This document shows positions 34,549 to 43,395 of a DNA stretch of 64,000 nt, piece by piece. The stretch covers positions 248,001 to 312,000 of the forward strand of contig NZ_JAHXKI010000003.1 in assembly GCF_019392195.1 (NCBI RefSeq), in the 5' to 3' direction. Numbering within the stretch: position 1 is the stretch's first letter; each line of letters starts with the position of its first letter. The notes under the pieces are model-generated. The model saw only the letters and a program-made list of their open reading frames with translations, ran no database searches and was not told the origin of the DNA. A program made the translations under genes and the position numbers. The stretch comes from Marinobacter sp. F4206. GTDB taxonomy: Bacteria > Pseudomonadota > Gammaproteobacteria > Pseudomonadales > Oleiphilaceae.

Positions 34549-36114
34549 GTGGCTTTAAAGGGAGTTATGAGCGGTTTGCTGTTCACTTTGGTACTTGCCG
34601 GCTGTGGGGGTGATGGAAGTAGTTGGGGCAATCCCACGGAGAGCAGCACCTCGGATGCGGATGCAGCAAAAAGTGAGAGTGTTCAGGCAAGCACCGGTTA
34701 TTTCGTCGATGCGCCGGTCAAAGGCCTCGCTTACCGCACCGAGACCCTGGAGGGGACGACAGACGCGTTGGGCCGGTTTAGCTACCAACCTGGCGAAACA
34801 ATCACATTCAGTATTGGTGCTACGGATCTGGGAGCCAACAGCGCCGCTGGCTTCATGACGCCGGGTAGTCTCGATGAAACCGGGCGTTGGGACGGCCCCC
34901 GGGCCATTAACATAGCGCGGTTGTTGATTACTCTGGACGCAGACCAGAATCCACTCAATGGCATTGTCATTGATGACAGGGCCCACGGGGCCTTTGCAGA
35001 CCTCGGGTTTGACCTATCACAATCACCCTCCCAACTCACCGATTCCAGCGTGATGCAGGAAGCATTGGCAAATGCGGGCCGGGTCGGCCTGGTTAGTGCT
35101 GCCTACGCTCGAGACCATCTGAATTCCGTTGCCGAGCAATTGCCTGATGAACCCTCGGAAGCGGATATCATTGCCTTGCTCGATACAGGCCCCAACTATT
35201 CTGGTCGCCAGACTCCAATGACGGCCACGCCGGACAATCTTCGCAAGGCCGCCCAGGTCTTCTGGGCCGACCCCGCGAGGCCCGGCCCGGACCTCTACTG
35301 GCTCGTTCGTTTGTTTGATCCCCAGATGTTGCTGGATGTATTCATACGCTCTGAGGGAGGGCAGGCCCAGCCGCCTGGCATCCGAGTGGTCGGTGGCATT
35401 GAATACGAAGATGACGAAGAGACAATCTTTAAATCAGCGAGTCTGGTGGTGTCATTTGATGACTATAACCACGAGGGTCGGGTGTATAACGGCTCTGTCG
35501 TAACCGAAATCCTCCCGGGTGAAGGTCACGAGCTTCAGTACCTTCCGGAAAACTCAACGGACATGGCGTCGGTGAATATAGAAACCTTCGAATTTGGGCT
35601 GTATTTTTATAATTTCCGGGCGTCGGGCAATGACGGATCGATTGGCCTTCATGGCTGGCAGAGCATTGTCCAGACCGTCGAGAATCCTTACACGGTTTAC
35701 CGTCGATGGACCATGGATGCCACCATTCGGGAAATGTTCGCCGACCGGGCTGTAAGACTGATAGCCGAGGAACCCCTGAAATACGACGAAAATCTGGAAG
35801 GAAGGGGAGCTGACTATGGCCGCACCACAATTTTGGAGGGGCGTGCCAAGGTCACCCACTCGTCACTCGGTTCGTTCGATGTGCAGGGGTCGATCCGGAA
35901 AGGTGCGCCCACGGGGGATGTCGAGGGCGCGGGGTTCGAGTTTTATCGAGACGATACGGGGATGTTCGGAAAGCTGACGGCGATTCTGCCTTCCGAGTCC
36001 GAAGACCCCGATGGGCATGTCCTGTCTGAAGTGTTGTCTCCGGATAGCGGCGACTTGGCAGCGTTTGAAGTCTTCGAACTGAAAACACCATTGACCAGAA
36101 CGGTCGAGGAGTAA
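34549..36114 (+). CDS. Large lipoprotein of unknown function
   Basis: About 521 residues. The N-terminus has a lipoprotein signal ending LVLAGCGG (Cys near residue 19), then a Ser/Asp/Thr-rich linker. A module follows that begins TGYFVDAPVKGLAYRTETLEGTTDALGRFSYQPGETITFSIGATDLG (residues about 55-100), a recurring beta-rich N-terminal module of marine gammaproteobacterial lipoproteins. The remaining 400 residues match no family I recognise and contain a beta-strand-rich part with YEDDEETIF and VVSFDDYNHEG. I chose GTG 34549 because it gives a signal peptide with a lysine; ATG 34567 is possible. Surface location is inferred. Confidence 0.7.
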   Translation: MALKGVMSGLLFTLVLAGCGGDGSSWGNPTESSTSDADAAKSESVQASTGYFVDAPVKGLAYRTETLEGTTDALGRFSYQPGETITFSIGATDLGANSAAGFMTPGSLDETGRWDGPRAINIARLLITLDADQNPLNGIVIDDRAHGAFADLGFDLSQSPSQLTDSSVMQEALANAGRVGLVSAAYARDHLNSVAEQLPDEPSEADIIALLDTGPNYSGRQTPMTATPDNLRKAAQVFWADPARPGPDLYWLVRLFDPQMLLDVFIRSEGGQAQPPGIRVVGGIEYEDDEETIFKSASLVVSFDDYNHEGRVYNGSVVTEILPGEGHELQYLPENSTDMASVNIETFEFGLYFYNFRASGNDGSIGLHGWQSIVQTVENPYTVYRRWTMDATIREMFADRAVRLIAEEPLKYDENLEGRGADYGRTTILEGRAKVTHSSLGSFDVQGSIRKGAPTGDVEGAGFEFYRDDTGMFGKLTAILPSESEDPDGHVLSEVLSPDSGDLAAFEVFELKTPLTRTVEE

Positions 36115-36224
36115 AAGCCGGCTCCTTCGTTTGAAGCGTTCGTGTTATTTCATAAGGTTAGCGCCTTTAACCTCATTTGCCTGCTATCTTTAGACACAGT
36201 GATTTAGCGCAGTCGGAGCAGGGA

Positions 36225-37307
36225 ATGTTGGAATCTCTTGAGGCGGGCACGAGCTCGTGGTTGTATCCGGGCCTGACGGCCCTCGTGTCCGTTATTCTGA
36301 CCTATGCCGTGTTCCGGCTGGTTCTCGGCATCATCCGTCGTCTTACGCGCCGCAAGGCGGTGCTGCGGCTCTTCCTTGATGCATCGGCCAGGGCCTTGGG
36401 TGTCTTTGTCTGCCTGCTGGCGCTCAATGGCGTCCTTGAGGCGGCTCCTTCCGAGTTGTGGTTTCTGGCCGAATTTCAGCACATCGGGACGCTGCTGCTG
36501 ATCCTCGCCGGAACCTGGACGCTGGTGCGATGCACCTCCGCCATCGGTGACGTCATCGTTACGCTGAACCCGGTCCTCGAAGGTGAGTGGAAACGGGCGC
36601 GGAAAGTGGAGACCCAGACCCGCTTCCTGGTTCGCGGTCTCAATATCCTGATTGTCATTCTGGGTCTTGGCGCTGCCCTGATGACCTTCGATTCCGTTCG
36701 TCATGTTGGGGGGAGCCTGCTGGCGTCGGCCGGTGTCGGTGGCATTATTCTGGGCTTTGCCGCCAGGCCGGTATTGGGCAATCTGTTGGCCGGAGTGCAG
36801 ATCGCGCTGACTCAGCCCTTCCGGATTGATGACGTGTTGTACGTTCAGGGCGAGTGGTGCTGGGTGGAAGAGGTGACGGCCACCTACGTTGTGCTAAGGG
36901 TCTGGGACCTGAGGCGCCTGATCGTGCCCCTGCAATGGTTCATCGAGCATCCGTTCCAGAACTGGTCCAGAAATAACGCCGATCTCTTGGGTACCGTGTT
37001 CATACGGCTCGATTACGGTATGCCGATTTCTCCCCTGCGGGAAGAGTTTGCCCGACTGTTGCGACAGGCACCGCAATGGGACGGCAAGGTGGAGACGGTT
37101 CAGGTAACCGATTCCGATGATCGCACCATTCAGGTCCGGTTTCTGATGAGTGCCCCGGATTCCAGTCAGGCCTGGGATTTACGGTGTGCCCTGCGGGAAG
37201 GCCTGATTACCTTCCTCCAAGAGAATTACCCGGAGTATTTGCCGCGTATCCGTGCCCGCCTGGTGGATGGTGAAGAGCTAGAGGAACTCTCACCGTCGCC
37301 ACGGTGA
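36225..37307 (+). CDS. MscS-type mechanosensitive channel
   Basis: A 360-residue inner-membrane channel. Four hydrophobic segments (about 10-30, 45-65, 75-100, 125-150) precede the MscS pore-lining region SLLASAGVGGIILGFAARPVLGNLLAGVQIALTQPFRIDDVL. The cytoplasmic beta domain follows, with VEEVTATYVVLRVWDLRRLIVPLQWFI. It would open on hypo-osmotic shock. ATG 36225 has GGAGCAGGGA upstream. The 3' end overlaps the converging pirin gene by 18 bases within a shared palindrome. Confidence 0.9.
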   Translation: MLESLEAGTSSWLYPGLTALVSVILTYAVFRLVLGIIRRLTRRKAVLRLFLDASARALGVFVCLLALNGVLEAAPSELWFLAEFQHIGTLLLILAGTWTLVRCTSAIGDVIVTLNPVLEGEWKRARKVETQTRFLVRGLNILIVILGLGAALMTFDSVRHVGGSLLASAGVGGIILGFAARPVLGNLLAGVQIALTQPFRIDDVLYVQGEWCWVEEVTATYVVLRVWDLRRLIVPLQWFIEHPFQNWSRNNADLLGTVFIRLDYGMPISPLREEFARLLRQAPQWDGKVETVQVTDSDDRTIQVRFLMSAPDSSQAWDLRCALREGLITFLQENYPEYLPRIRARLVDGEELEELSPSPR

Positions 37308-37308
37308 G
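37289..37308. repeat. Palindrome holding both stop codons of mscS-type and pirin genes
   Basis: CTCACCGT / ACGGTGAG with CGCC loop. The TGA of the channel gene (37305-37307) lies in the right arm and the pirin stop (37290-37292 on the other strand) in the left arm, so the two genes overlap by 18 bases across the hairpin. No T-run follows. Confidence 0.7.
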
Positions 37309-38162
37309 GGCGGCCCTTCCAGCCGTTCACCCGGCCATTCGGGAATATTGCCGAAACGCAGGCTTTGGGCGTCCCAATCCTGCTCGGCCTCGACAATCTC
37401 CTCCTTGTGATAGCCCACGTAGTTCCACCATATGACAACCTCCTTATCCAGCGGTTTTCCGCCAATGAGGAGCAGTCGGGTTGCGGGATCACAGGTTAGA
37501 GTCAGAGTCGTCTGGCCTGCTTCCAGGTAGGCAAGCTCATCGGCCTCAAAACGCTCGCCGTTAATGTCAAAGGCCCCGGTCAGGGGCAGGATGCCGTATT
37601 CAAACGCCGAATTCAGATTCAGTTCCAGGGTCTGGGACAACTCGCAGTCGATATCGAGGCCAACCAGCGGTGAGTACTGAAGGGTATCCGCCTTTCGGTT
37701 CTCGTACTGTCCAGTCAGCAGTGTCCAGGTTGCCCCCTGATTCTGCCAGCAGGGCAGAGAGGAATAGTGATCAAAGCGTGGTGGTAGGTTGCGATCGGCC
37801 TCGGGAAGGGCAATCCAGAGCTGCGTGGCGTGCAGCGTCCGGTCGCCGAACAGCGATTCCTCGGTGTGGCTGATCCCGTGGCCGGCGGTCATCAGGTTGA
37901 CCTCGCCCGGCCGTATCGGCTGCGCGGTTCCCAGGCTATCCCGGTGCAGAAGTTCGCCCTGGATCATCCAGGTAAACGTTTGCAGCCCGATATGAGGGTG
38001 TGGACCGACACGCAGGCCGTGATTCGTGTCATCAAACGTGACCGGCCCGATGTGATCGAGGAAACACCAGGCGCCGATTTGGCGACGGCCGCGGGTGGGA
38101 AGATTACGGGCGACGGGGATGCCACCCACTTCTCCGGTTCGTGGCTGAAAGCGCTGTGTCAT
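37290..38162 (-). CDS. Pirin family protein (bicupin)
   Basis: A 290-residue bicupin. The metal ligands of pirins are present in GPHPHIGLQT (His55, His57) and SHTEES (His99, Glu101), close to human pirin spacing. Bacterial pirins include quercetin 2,3-dioxygenases and redox-related regulators; the role here is open. It begins at ATG 38162 and converges on the channel gene. Confidence 0.93.
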   Translation of the reverse strand: MTQRFQPRTGEVGGIPVARNLPTRGRRQIGAWCFLDHIGPVTFDDTNHGLRVGPHPHIGLQTFTWMIQGELLHRDSLGTAQPIRPGEVNLMTAGHGISHTEESLFGDRTLHATQLWIALPEADRNLPPRFDHYSSLPCWQNQGATWTLLTGQYENRKADTLQYSPLVGLDIDCELSQTLELNLNSAFEYGILPLTGAFDINGERFEADELAYLEAGQTTLTLTCDPATRLLLIGGKPLDKEVVIWWNYVGYHKEEIVEAEQDWDAQSLRFGNIPEWPGERLEGPPSPWRR

Positions 38163-38366
38163 GTTTACCGCCTCTGACAGTGAGTCTTCAGCATGGTCTT
38201 GACCGAATAAAACGGCAAGTTCTGTATCAGAGGCAATCGGGCTGAACGTATCAGAAATTTTATGGCCCGGGTTGTCGGCATATGGTTAGCTGGGTAATTA
38301 TGCGGTGTTGCCAACCAGGCTGGAATGCCCTGGTCTTACAAACAATGTGTATAAAGGAGTCCTGTC

Positions 38367-39221
38367 TTGTCTGATCTTGCCAACTACGAAAGCTTCAATG
38401 TCGAAGTGAAGGATTACATTGCCCACGTTCAGTTCAGCCGCCCGGACGTGCTGAACACGATGAACAAGGCTTTCTGGCTGGAGCTGCCGAAATGCATGCA
38501 GGACATTGAAGCCAATACCGACGCCCGGGTGATCGTGATCTCCAGCACCGGCAAGCATTTCTCGGCCGGAATGGACCTGGGTGTTTTCAGTGATCCCAAA
38601 GCCGTGCCCATGAGCGGTGATCCGGGCCGTATGGCAGAAAACCTGCGGCGCGTGGTTCTGCAGCTGCAGGACACGTTGACGTCGCTTGAGAAAATTCGCT
38701 TGCCGGTACTGGCCGCGATTCACGGTGGCTGCATCGGTGGTGCCCTGGACCTGGTGTGTGCTGCCGACAGCCGGTACTGCACCGAGGACGCCTATTTCAC
38801 CATCAAGGAGACCGAGCTGGGCATGACCGCGGACGTCGGCACCCTGCAGCGTCTGCCGAAACTGATGCCTGAGGGCGTGGTCCGTGAACTCGCCTACACC
38901 GGCCGCAAATTCTCTGCCCGGGAAGCGCAGAATCTTGGGTTTGTGAATGCGACTTACCCGGATCAGACCGCTCTGCTTGAAGGCGTGATGGAAATCGCCG
39001 GCCAGATTGCGGCCAATTCCCCGCTGGCAGTGACCGGCTGTAAGGAAATGCTCAACTACAGCCGTGACCACTCCGTGGAAGACAGCCTCCGCTACATGGC
39101 GACCTGGCAGGCGGGCATGTTCCGGCCGGGCGACATGATGAAAACCTTCCAGGCCAAGGCCCAGAAACAGGTGCCGGAGTACGGCGACCTTCTCCCGGTA
39201 AAAGGCCTGTTCGAGTCCTGA
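38367..39221 (+). CDS. Delta(3,5)-Delta(2,4)-dienoyl-CoA isomerase-like crotonase
   Basis: A 284-residue crotonase. It shows FSAGMDLG and the oxyanion-hole GGCIGGALDLV. Acidic residues Asp128, Glu148 and Asp156 have exactly the spacing of the rat dienoyl-CoA isomerase triad, and ADVGTLQRLPK is the signature of that enzyme. It would isomerise 3,5-dienoyl-CoA in unsaturated fatty acid oxidation. The start is TTG 38367 with AAGGAG 7 bases upstream. The 205-base gap before it shows only a weak ACCAGG/CCTGGT hairpin. Confidence 0.88.
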   Translation: MSDLANYESFNVEVKDYIAHVQFSRPDVLNTMNKAFWLELPKCMQDIEANTDARVIVISSTGKHFSAGMDLGVFSDPKAVPMSGDPGRMAENLRRVVLQLQDTLTSLEKIRLPVLAAIHGGCIGGALDLVCAADSRYCTEDAYFTIKETELGMTADVGTLQRLPKLMPEGVVRELAYTGRKFSAREAQNLGFVNATYPDQTALLEGVMEIAGQIAANSPLAVTGCKEMLNYSRDHSVEDSLRYMATWQAGMFRPGDMMKTFQAKAQKQVPEYGDLLPVKGLFES

Positions 39222-39820
39222 TGGCTGTCGGGCGTTCCCGTTCCGGAATCGCTCCCCTTTCCGCCCTGTTGTTCCAGGGCGGCATTGGTGTGGCGGGGCT
39301 GGTGGCAATACTGGTCTTCGGTATTCCGGTTCAAAATGAAGGGTTGTCCTGGCTGCAGAGTGTTGCCTGGGGCTGCCTGGGTGCTTTGGGTACCTATGGG
39401 GTGCTGATTGCGCTCACGCGCATTCCCGGTCTGTTCCCGGACAATCTCGAGCGCCAGATGAGAAACCTTCACGACTTTGCCGCCAGTTTTGGGGGGGCGG
39501 TTCTGGTGGCGTTATCCGTTATCGCCGGGGTTGGCGAGGAACTGCTGTTCCGGGGGGCGGTACAGGGCTGGCTCACGGGCCGTCTGGGCGAGGTAACCGC
39601 CATTGCGGTCGCTTCGCTGCTGTTCGGTCTGGTGCACTACATTTCCTTCACCTACTTTCTCGTCGCCACGGGGCTCGGATTGCTGCTGGGCACCGCTTAT
39701 GTCCTGTCCGACAGCCTTTCCATGGTCATGATCTGGCATGCGGTGTATGACATGGTCGCGTTGTTCTGCCTGTTGCGTTTCCCACACTGGTTTGGCGTCT
39801 CGCCCCGGCATATCCCTTAA
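39221..39820 (+). CDS. CPBP family intramembrane glutamic protease
   Basis: A 199-residue membrane protein with about five hydrophobic segments. The CAAX-protease motifs EELLFRG (Glu106, Glu107, Arg111), FGLVHY and WHAVYD are intact. Such enzymes act in membrane protein processing; substrates are unknown. The ATG shares one base with the TGA of the crotonase gene, so the two genes are one unit. The 3' end overlaps DUF2721 by four bases (TTAA). Confidence 0.87.
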   Translation: MAVGRSRSGIAPLSALLFQGGIGVAGLVAILVFGIPVQNEGLSWLQSVAWGCLGALGTYGVLIALTRIPGLFPDNLERQMRNLHDFAASFGGAVLVALSVIAGVGEELLFRGAVQGWLTGRLGEVTAIAVASLLFGLVHYISFTYFLVATGLGLLLGTAYVLSDSLSMVMIWHAVYDMVALFCLLRFPHWFGVSPRHIP

Positions 39821-40230
39821 TTGGTATCCTCACGCGGGGCGCTCTTGCGCGCCTCAAAACTGGCCAGCTCGACGTTGATGGCGTTGGTGGATATCTGTAT
39901 CTCGTACAGGGAGTAAAGCAGAGAGAGCGACAGGAGAACCAGACTGATGCCGAACGCCACAATGCCTGGCATCTCCGCGCCCAGGAACAGCAGGAACATC
40001 GACACGGTGCACAGGAAAAAGCTCAGTACGCCGTAAGCCTGCATGCGCTTGGTCAACACAATTCGTTTCCGGAGCATGTTGATTTGGCGGGCAATCAGCC
40101 CGTGATCTTCCTCTGTGTCCATCTGTTTTAGCTGGCGGATCAGCTGGGCAAGGACCAGGAAGCGATTGGTGTAGGCCAGCAGCAACAGTGAAATTGCCGG
40201 GAACAGCAGGGCAGGCGTTGTCAGGTCCAA
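39817..40230 (-). CDS. DUF2721 membrane protein
   Basis: A 137-residue protein with three hydrophobic segments (about 3-22, 62-83, 88-110). The sequence starts MDLTTPALLFPAISLLLLAYTNRFLVLAQLIR and continues QINMLRKRIVLTKRMQAYGVLSFFLCT, both typical of DUF2721. Function unknown. It converges on the CPBP gene and follows the GGCT-like gene by 37 bases on the same strand. Confidence 0.87.
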   Translation of the reverse strand: MDLTTPALLFPAISLLLLAYTNRFLVLAQLIRQLKQMDTEEDHGLIARQINMLRKRIVLTKRMQAYGVLSFFLCTVSMFLLFLGAEMPGIVAFGISLVLLSLSLLYSLYEIQISTNAINVELASFEARKSAPREDTN

Positions 40231-40267
40231 GATCGGGTCCTTGTCAGTGCAATTGGGCGGGCGCTGA

Positions 40268-40621
40268 TCACCAGACGCCCGAGGTTATGCGCCGGTGCAT
40301 TCCAACCGGCCTGTTGTAAATATAGACCCAGGCAGAGCCGTGCCGGGTTGCCGTGCGTTTTCGCAGGTAAAGGCTGTCTTTTGGTGCCGCCGGGAAATAG
40401 TCCTCAAGAATGTCCAGCTCTGCAAGGATTCGCTCGTTAACGGCATACACCTCGACCACCACTCCGTCCGAAGGCCTGGCCACCGCACCGGGGTAGGGGC
40501 CGAGGTCATATAACGTCAGCTCCGTGAGTGAGTCTTCACCGAGAAAGGTCCCGCTGCGAAGCAAACCGCTGTTGGAGCCGCCACGTTTCAGGGTGCCGTA
40601 AACCGCGACCAGGTGTTTCAT
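40268..40621 (-). CDS. Gamma-glutamylcyclotransferase-like protein
   Basis: A 117-residue protein of the GGCT/AIG2-like family. YGTLKRGGSNSGLL is the substrate-binding loop, and LDILEDY holds the catalytic Glu region (LDILE). Family members cleave gamma-glutamyl amines or act on glutathione. Exact substrate unknown. ATG 40621 lies 19 bases after the NnrU stop on the same strand. Confidence 0.9.
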   Translation of the reverse strand: MKHLVAVYGTLKRGGSNSGLLRSGTFLGEDSLTELTLYDLGPYPGAVARPSDGVVVEVYAVNERILAELDILEDYFPAAPKDSLYLRKRTATRHGSAWVYIYNRPVGMHRRITSGVW

Positions 40622-40640
40622 GGTGTCAACACTGCCGGTT

Positions 40641-41210
40641 TCAGATGGGTGACACGCCGATCAGCCACTGGTGGGCCCAGACGACCGTGACGACATAAAC
40701 GGCCAACCCGCCAATGACGGCAATCAGGTCATTCGCTTTCCCTGCCGGCAGGGCAGGGATCGCGCGTTGGGGGCGTCGCTTCAGCGAGATCCGGTCGACA
40801 ACGGCCCAGGCCAGGAAGGCTCCGAAGAGAATGACATCGTGCAACATGCCGTTTGCCAGCAGGTGGGCCAGGGCCCACAGTTTGACCGCAACCAGCATCG
40901 GGTGTTTGAGCGTGGCCTTGATGCGTCCGGGCAAATAGGTGGCAAACAGCAGCGGAAACACCGGCACCAGCAATAGCATCGCCAGGTGCCGCAACCAGCC
41001 TGGCGGCGTGTACAGGACGGTGGGCTCCAGTCGGGCTGCGCCGTAGCCGATCACGATCAGAACCAGTCCGATCAGGGCGATAATTGAATAGAGGCCCTTG
41101 AACGGTATCTCGCCGAGCGAGGCCTGCAGGCGATTCCGCAATGGTTCGTTGACGATGGAGAGTGAGTGAATACCGAGAAACAGAACCAGACCCGCAATCA
41201 GTGTGGCCAT
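40641..41210 (-). CDS. nnrU: NnrU family membrane protein
   Basis: A 189-residue protein with six hydrophobic segments. LVLFLGIHSLSIVNEPLRNRLQ, PGWLRHLAMLLLVPVF, HPMLVAVKLWALAHLLANG and ILFGAFLAWAVVDRISLKRR are NnrU hallmarks. NnrU is needed for nitrite/NO reduction in some denitrifiers, but many copies occur without denitrification. No denitrification gene is nearby. It ends in a unit with the cyclotransferase-like gene. Confidence 0.88.
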   Translation of the reverse strand: MATLIAGLVLFLGIHSLSIVNEPLRNRLQASLGEIPFKGLYSIIALIGLVLIVIGYGAARLEPTVLYTPPGWLRHLAMLLLVPVFPLLFATYLPGRIKATLKHPMLVAVKLWALAHLLANGMLHDVILFGAFLAWAVVDRISLKRRPQRAIPALPAGKANDLIAVIGGLAVYVVTVVWAHQWLIGVSPI

Positions 41211-41223
41211 TCCCAGGGCTCCT

Positions 41224-42099
41224 TTAGTAAGTGAATGGTTTGGCGGCTGTCAGGGTATCAGTCAATCGGTCCATGATTCCGCCGCCGTGTCGCCAAAAAT
41301 GCCAGTATAGCTGTACTTGCAAGGACTTACCGGGTGCAATGCTGATCAGTGTTCCAGCGTCCAGCTCCCTTTGTGCCTGCATCTCGGGAATCATGCCGTA
41401 ACCCATACCTGCCAACGCCAGCTTCACGAACCCCTCCGAGGATGGGCAAAGATGGTGTGGCACGCTGCCATGAAAGCCGCACTGGGCGAGAAAACGATGC
41501 TGGAGCTGGTCATTGGGCCCAAATACGATGGCCGGAGCGGTCTCCAGGCTCTGTTCGTTGAAGCCGTCACCGAAATGACGTCGAACGTAATCCGGGGTGG
41601 CCAAAGGCAGATAGGCCATGCTGCCCAGCGGCACGCTGCGCGCGCCAGCGACGGGTTGCGGACTGCTGCACAGGCAGGCGGCCACATCGCCCTCGCGCAT
41701 GCGGCGCAGGCCAATGTCCTGATCCTCGATGACCAGATCCAGCAGCAGGGCCTCGTCACTGCAAAACGCGCCTATGGCCTCTGCCCACCAGGTGGCCAGG
41801 GTGTCGGCGTTCAGGGCAATTCGAAGCCGGGCAGACGGTTCCGAAATAGCGGGAATGGAACGGGCGAGATCGCGCTCCAGTAGCTGAACTTGTTGCACGT
41901 GGTTCAACAGCCTCTGTCCGGCCGGCGTTGCCTTCAGGGCAGGGCTGCGAACCAGGACCGGCTGGCCCAGGCGTATTTCGAGTGTCCGTATGCGTTGAGA
42001 CACAGCGGATTGGGTCAATCCCAGTGCAGCGCCGGCGCGCTCAAAGCCGCCGCATTCGATGACCGTCGCCAGTGCTTCCAGCAGTTTGTAGTCAATCAT
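41224..42099 (-). CDS. argP: LysR-type regulator ArgP (IciA)
   Basis: A 291-residue LysR-family regulator. The N-terminal helix-turn-helix is in YKLLEALATVIECGGFERAGAALGLTQSAVSQRIRTLE (begin residue 4). The order and the divergent LysE-type exporter match the ArgP-ArgO pair, in which ArgP activates lysine/arginine export. It is divergent from the exporter gene and ends 13 bases before the nnrU start. Confidence 0.9.
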   Translation of the reverse strand: MIDYKLLEALATVIECGGFERAGAALGLTQSAVSQRIRTLEIRLGQPVLVRSPALKATPAGQRLLNHVQQVQLLERDLARSIPAISEPSARLRIALNADTLATWWAEAIGAFCSDEALLLDLVIEDQDIGLRRMREGDVAACLCSSPQPVAGARSVPLGSMAYLPLATPDYVRRHFGDGFNEQSLETAPAIVFGPNDQLQHRFLAQCGFHGSVPHHLCPSSEGFVKLALAGMGYGMIPEMQAQRELDAGTLISIAPGKSLQVQLYWHFWRHGGGIMDRLTDTLTAAKPFTY

Positions 42100-42187
42100 T
42101 AGTAAAACTTATGCAGCATTATGAGTATGAATTTCCAGTATAGCCGGGAATCGTTATTCTTGCGCCATCGACTGAGGAGTTCATGCT

Positions 42188-42793
42188 GTGCTGGAAAGTT
42201 ATCTGACAGGATTGGTGGTCTGCGGTGGCATCATCGTGGCAATCGGTGCCCAGAATGCCTACATTCTGAGCCAGGCGATCCGCCGTGAGCATCATTGGTG
42301 GTCCGCCGGAATCTGCATGATCGCAGATGTGTCCCTGTTTACCCTGGGTATGTTTGGTGTCAGCGCGGCCCTGATGGCCATGCCCCAGGCGCTGGAAATC
42401 CTGCGCTGGCTGGGCGTGGTGTTTCTCGGCTGGCTGGCGGTGCAGGCATTTTACCGGGCCAGTCGCGGCCGCGCGGCCTTGGAAGCCGGCGAAATCACCC
42501 GGCGCAGCCTCAAGGGTGTGCTGTTTACCACCCTGGCGGTGACACTGCTCAACCCCCAGGTCTATCTCGATACCCTGCTGCTGATTCCCGCGGTGGGCGC
42601 GCAGCAGGAGAACACCACCACATTTCTGGCCGGTGCCAGCAGTGCTTCGATCCTGTGGTTCACGCTGGTGGCCTGGGGTGGTTCGGCATTGGCGCCCATC
42701 CTGTCGCGCCCGACGGCCTGGCGCATCATTGATGGTGTCATCGGTTTGATGATGGCCGGCATCGCCCTGCAGCTCGCCTTTGGTGGATTGTAA
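42188..42793 (+). CDS. argO: LysE/ArgO family amino acid exporter
   Basis: A 201-residue inner-membrane transporter with six hydrophobic segments. GIIVAIGAQNAYILSQAIRREH is the conserved N-terminal signature and TLAVTLLNPQVYLDTLLLIP the second. It would export lysine or arginine. The start codon is GTG 42188 with GAGGAG upstream. It is divergent from argP across 88 bases that should contain the shared promoter. Confidence 0.9.
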   Translation: MLESYLTGLVVCGGIIVAIGAQNAYILSQAIRREHHWWSAGICMIADVSLFTLGMFGVSAALMAMPQALEILRWLGVVFLGWLAVQAFYRASRGRAALEAGEITRRSLKGVLFTTLAVTLLNPQVYLDTLLLIPAVGAQQENTTTFLAGASSASILWFTLVAWGGSALAPILSRPTAWRIIDGVIGLMMAGIALQLAFGGL

Positions 42794-42909
42794 TCTCCGG
42801 GACACCGGGCAGAAAATCAAACGACTGTATGAATTTCTGTTGCATCCGCGATTGCACCTGTAGAAGATAGGCTGCTATGTAAAGCCGAATTTACTGCAGG
42901 GGCGTACCC

Positions 42910-43380
42910 ATGAACAGAAAAATCCGCCAGTGGTTTGCCAGCGCCGGGGCCTTGCGGCGCAGGTTGACCACCTTCGGGCCCTACCTGGGCGCCGGCGTCA
43001 AAGTGACTCATATCGCCGACGATTTCAGTACCGCGACGGTCGAAATGCGCCAGCACTGGTTCAACACCAACTACGTAGGTACCCACTTCGGCGGGTCGCT
43101 CTACAGCATGGTGGACCCCCTCTACATGCTGTTGCTGATGCGCCGGCTCGGTAACGATTACATCGTGTGGGACAAATCGGCCAGTATCGAGTTTGTCCGG
43201 CCGGGCAAGGGCACGGTGACTGCGCACTTCGATCTGACGGCAGTTCGTCTGGAGGAGATCCGCCGCAAAACCGAGGGCGGTGAGAAATACCTGCCTGAGT
43301 GGGACGTTGAGATAACGGACGAAAGCGGCGAGCTGGTCGCCCGGGTTCACAAGGTTCTTTACGTGCGCGAGAAACGATAG
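42910..43380 (+). CDS. DUF4442 hot-dog thioesterase-like protein
   Basis: A 156-residue hot-dog protein. NTNYVGTHFGGSLYSMVDPLYMLLLMRRLGNDYIVWDKSASIEFVRPGKG is the DUF4442 pattern (close to PaaI-type thioesterases). Activity and substrate are unknown. ATG 42910 lies behind GGGGCG. It converges on the C40 peptidase gene. Confidence 0.85.
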   Translation: MNRKIRQWFASAGALRRRLTTFGPYLGAGVKVTHIADDFSTATVEMRQHWFNTNYVGTHFGGSLYSMVDPLYMLLLMRRLGNDYIVWDKSASIEFVRPGKGTVTAHFDLTAVRLEEIRRKTEGGEKYLPEWDVEITDESGELVARVHKVLYVREKR

Positions 43381-43395
43381 GGCGAATTGACCGGT

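Noticed and set aside
36155..36176. AGGTTA/TAACCT hairpin before the channel gene
   Set aside because: Only 6 bp with a 7-base loop and no T-run; too weak to call a terminator.
38298..39308. Minus-strand open frame of 336 codons
   Set aside because: Antisense shadow of the dienoyl-CoA isomerase gene.
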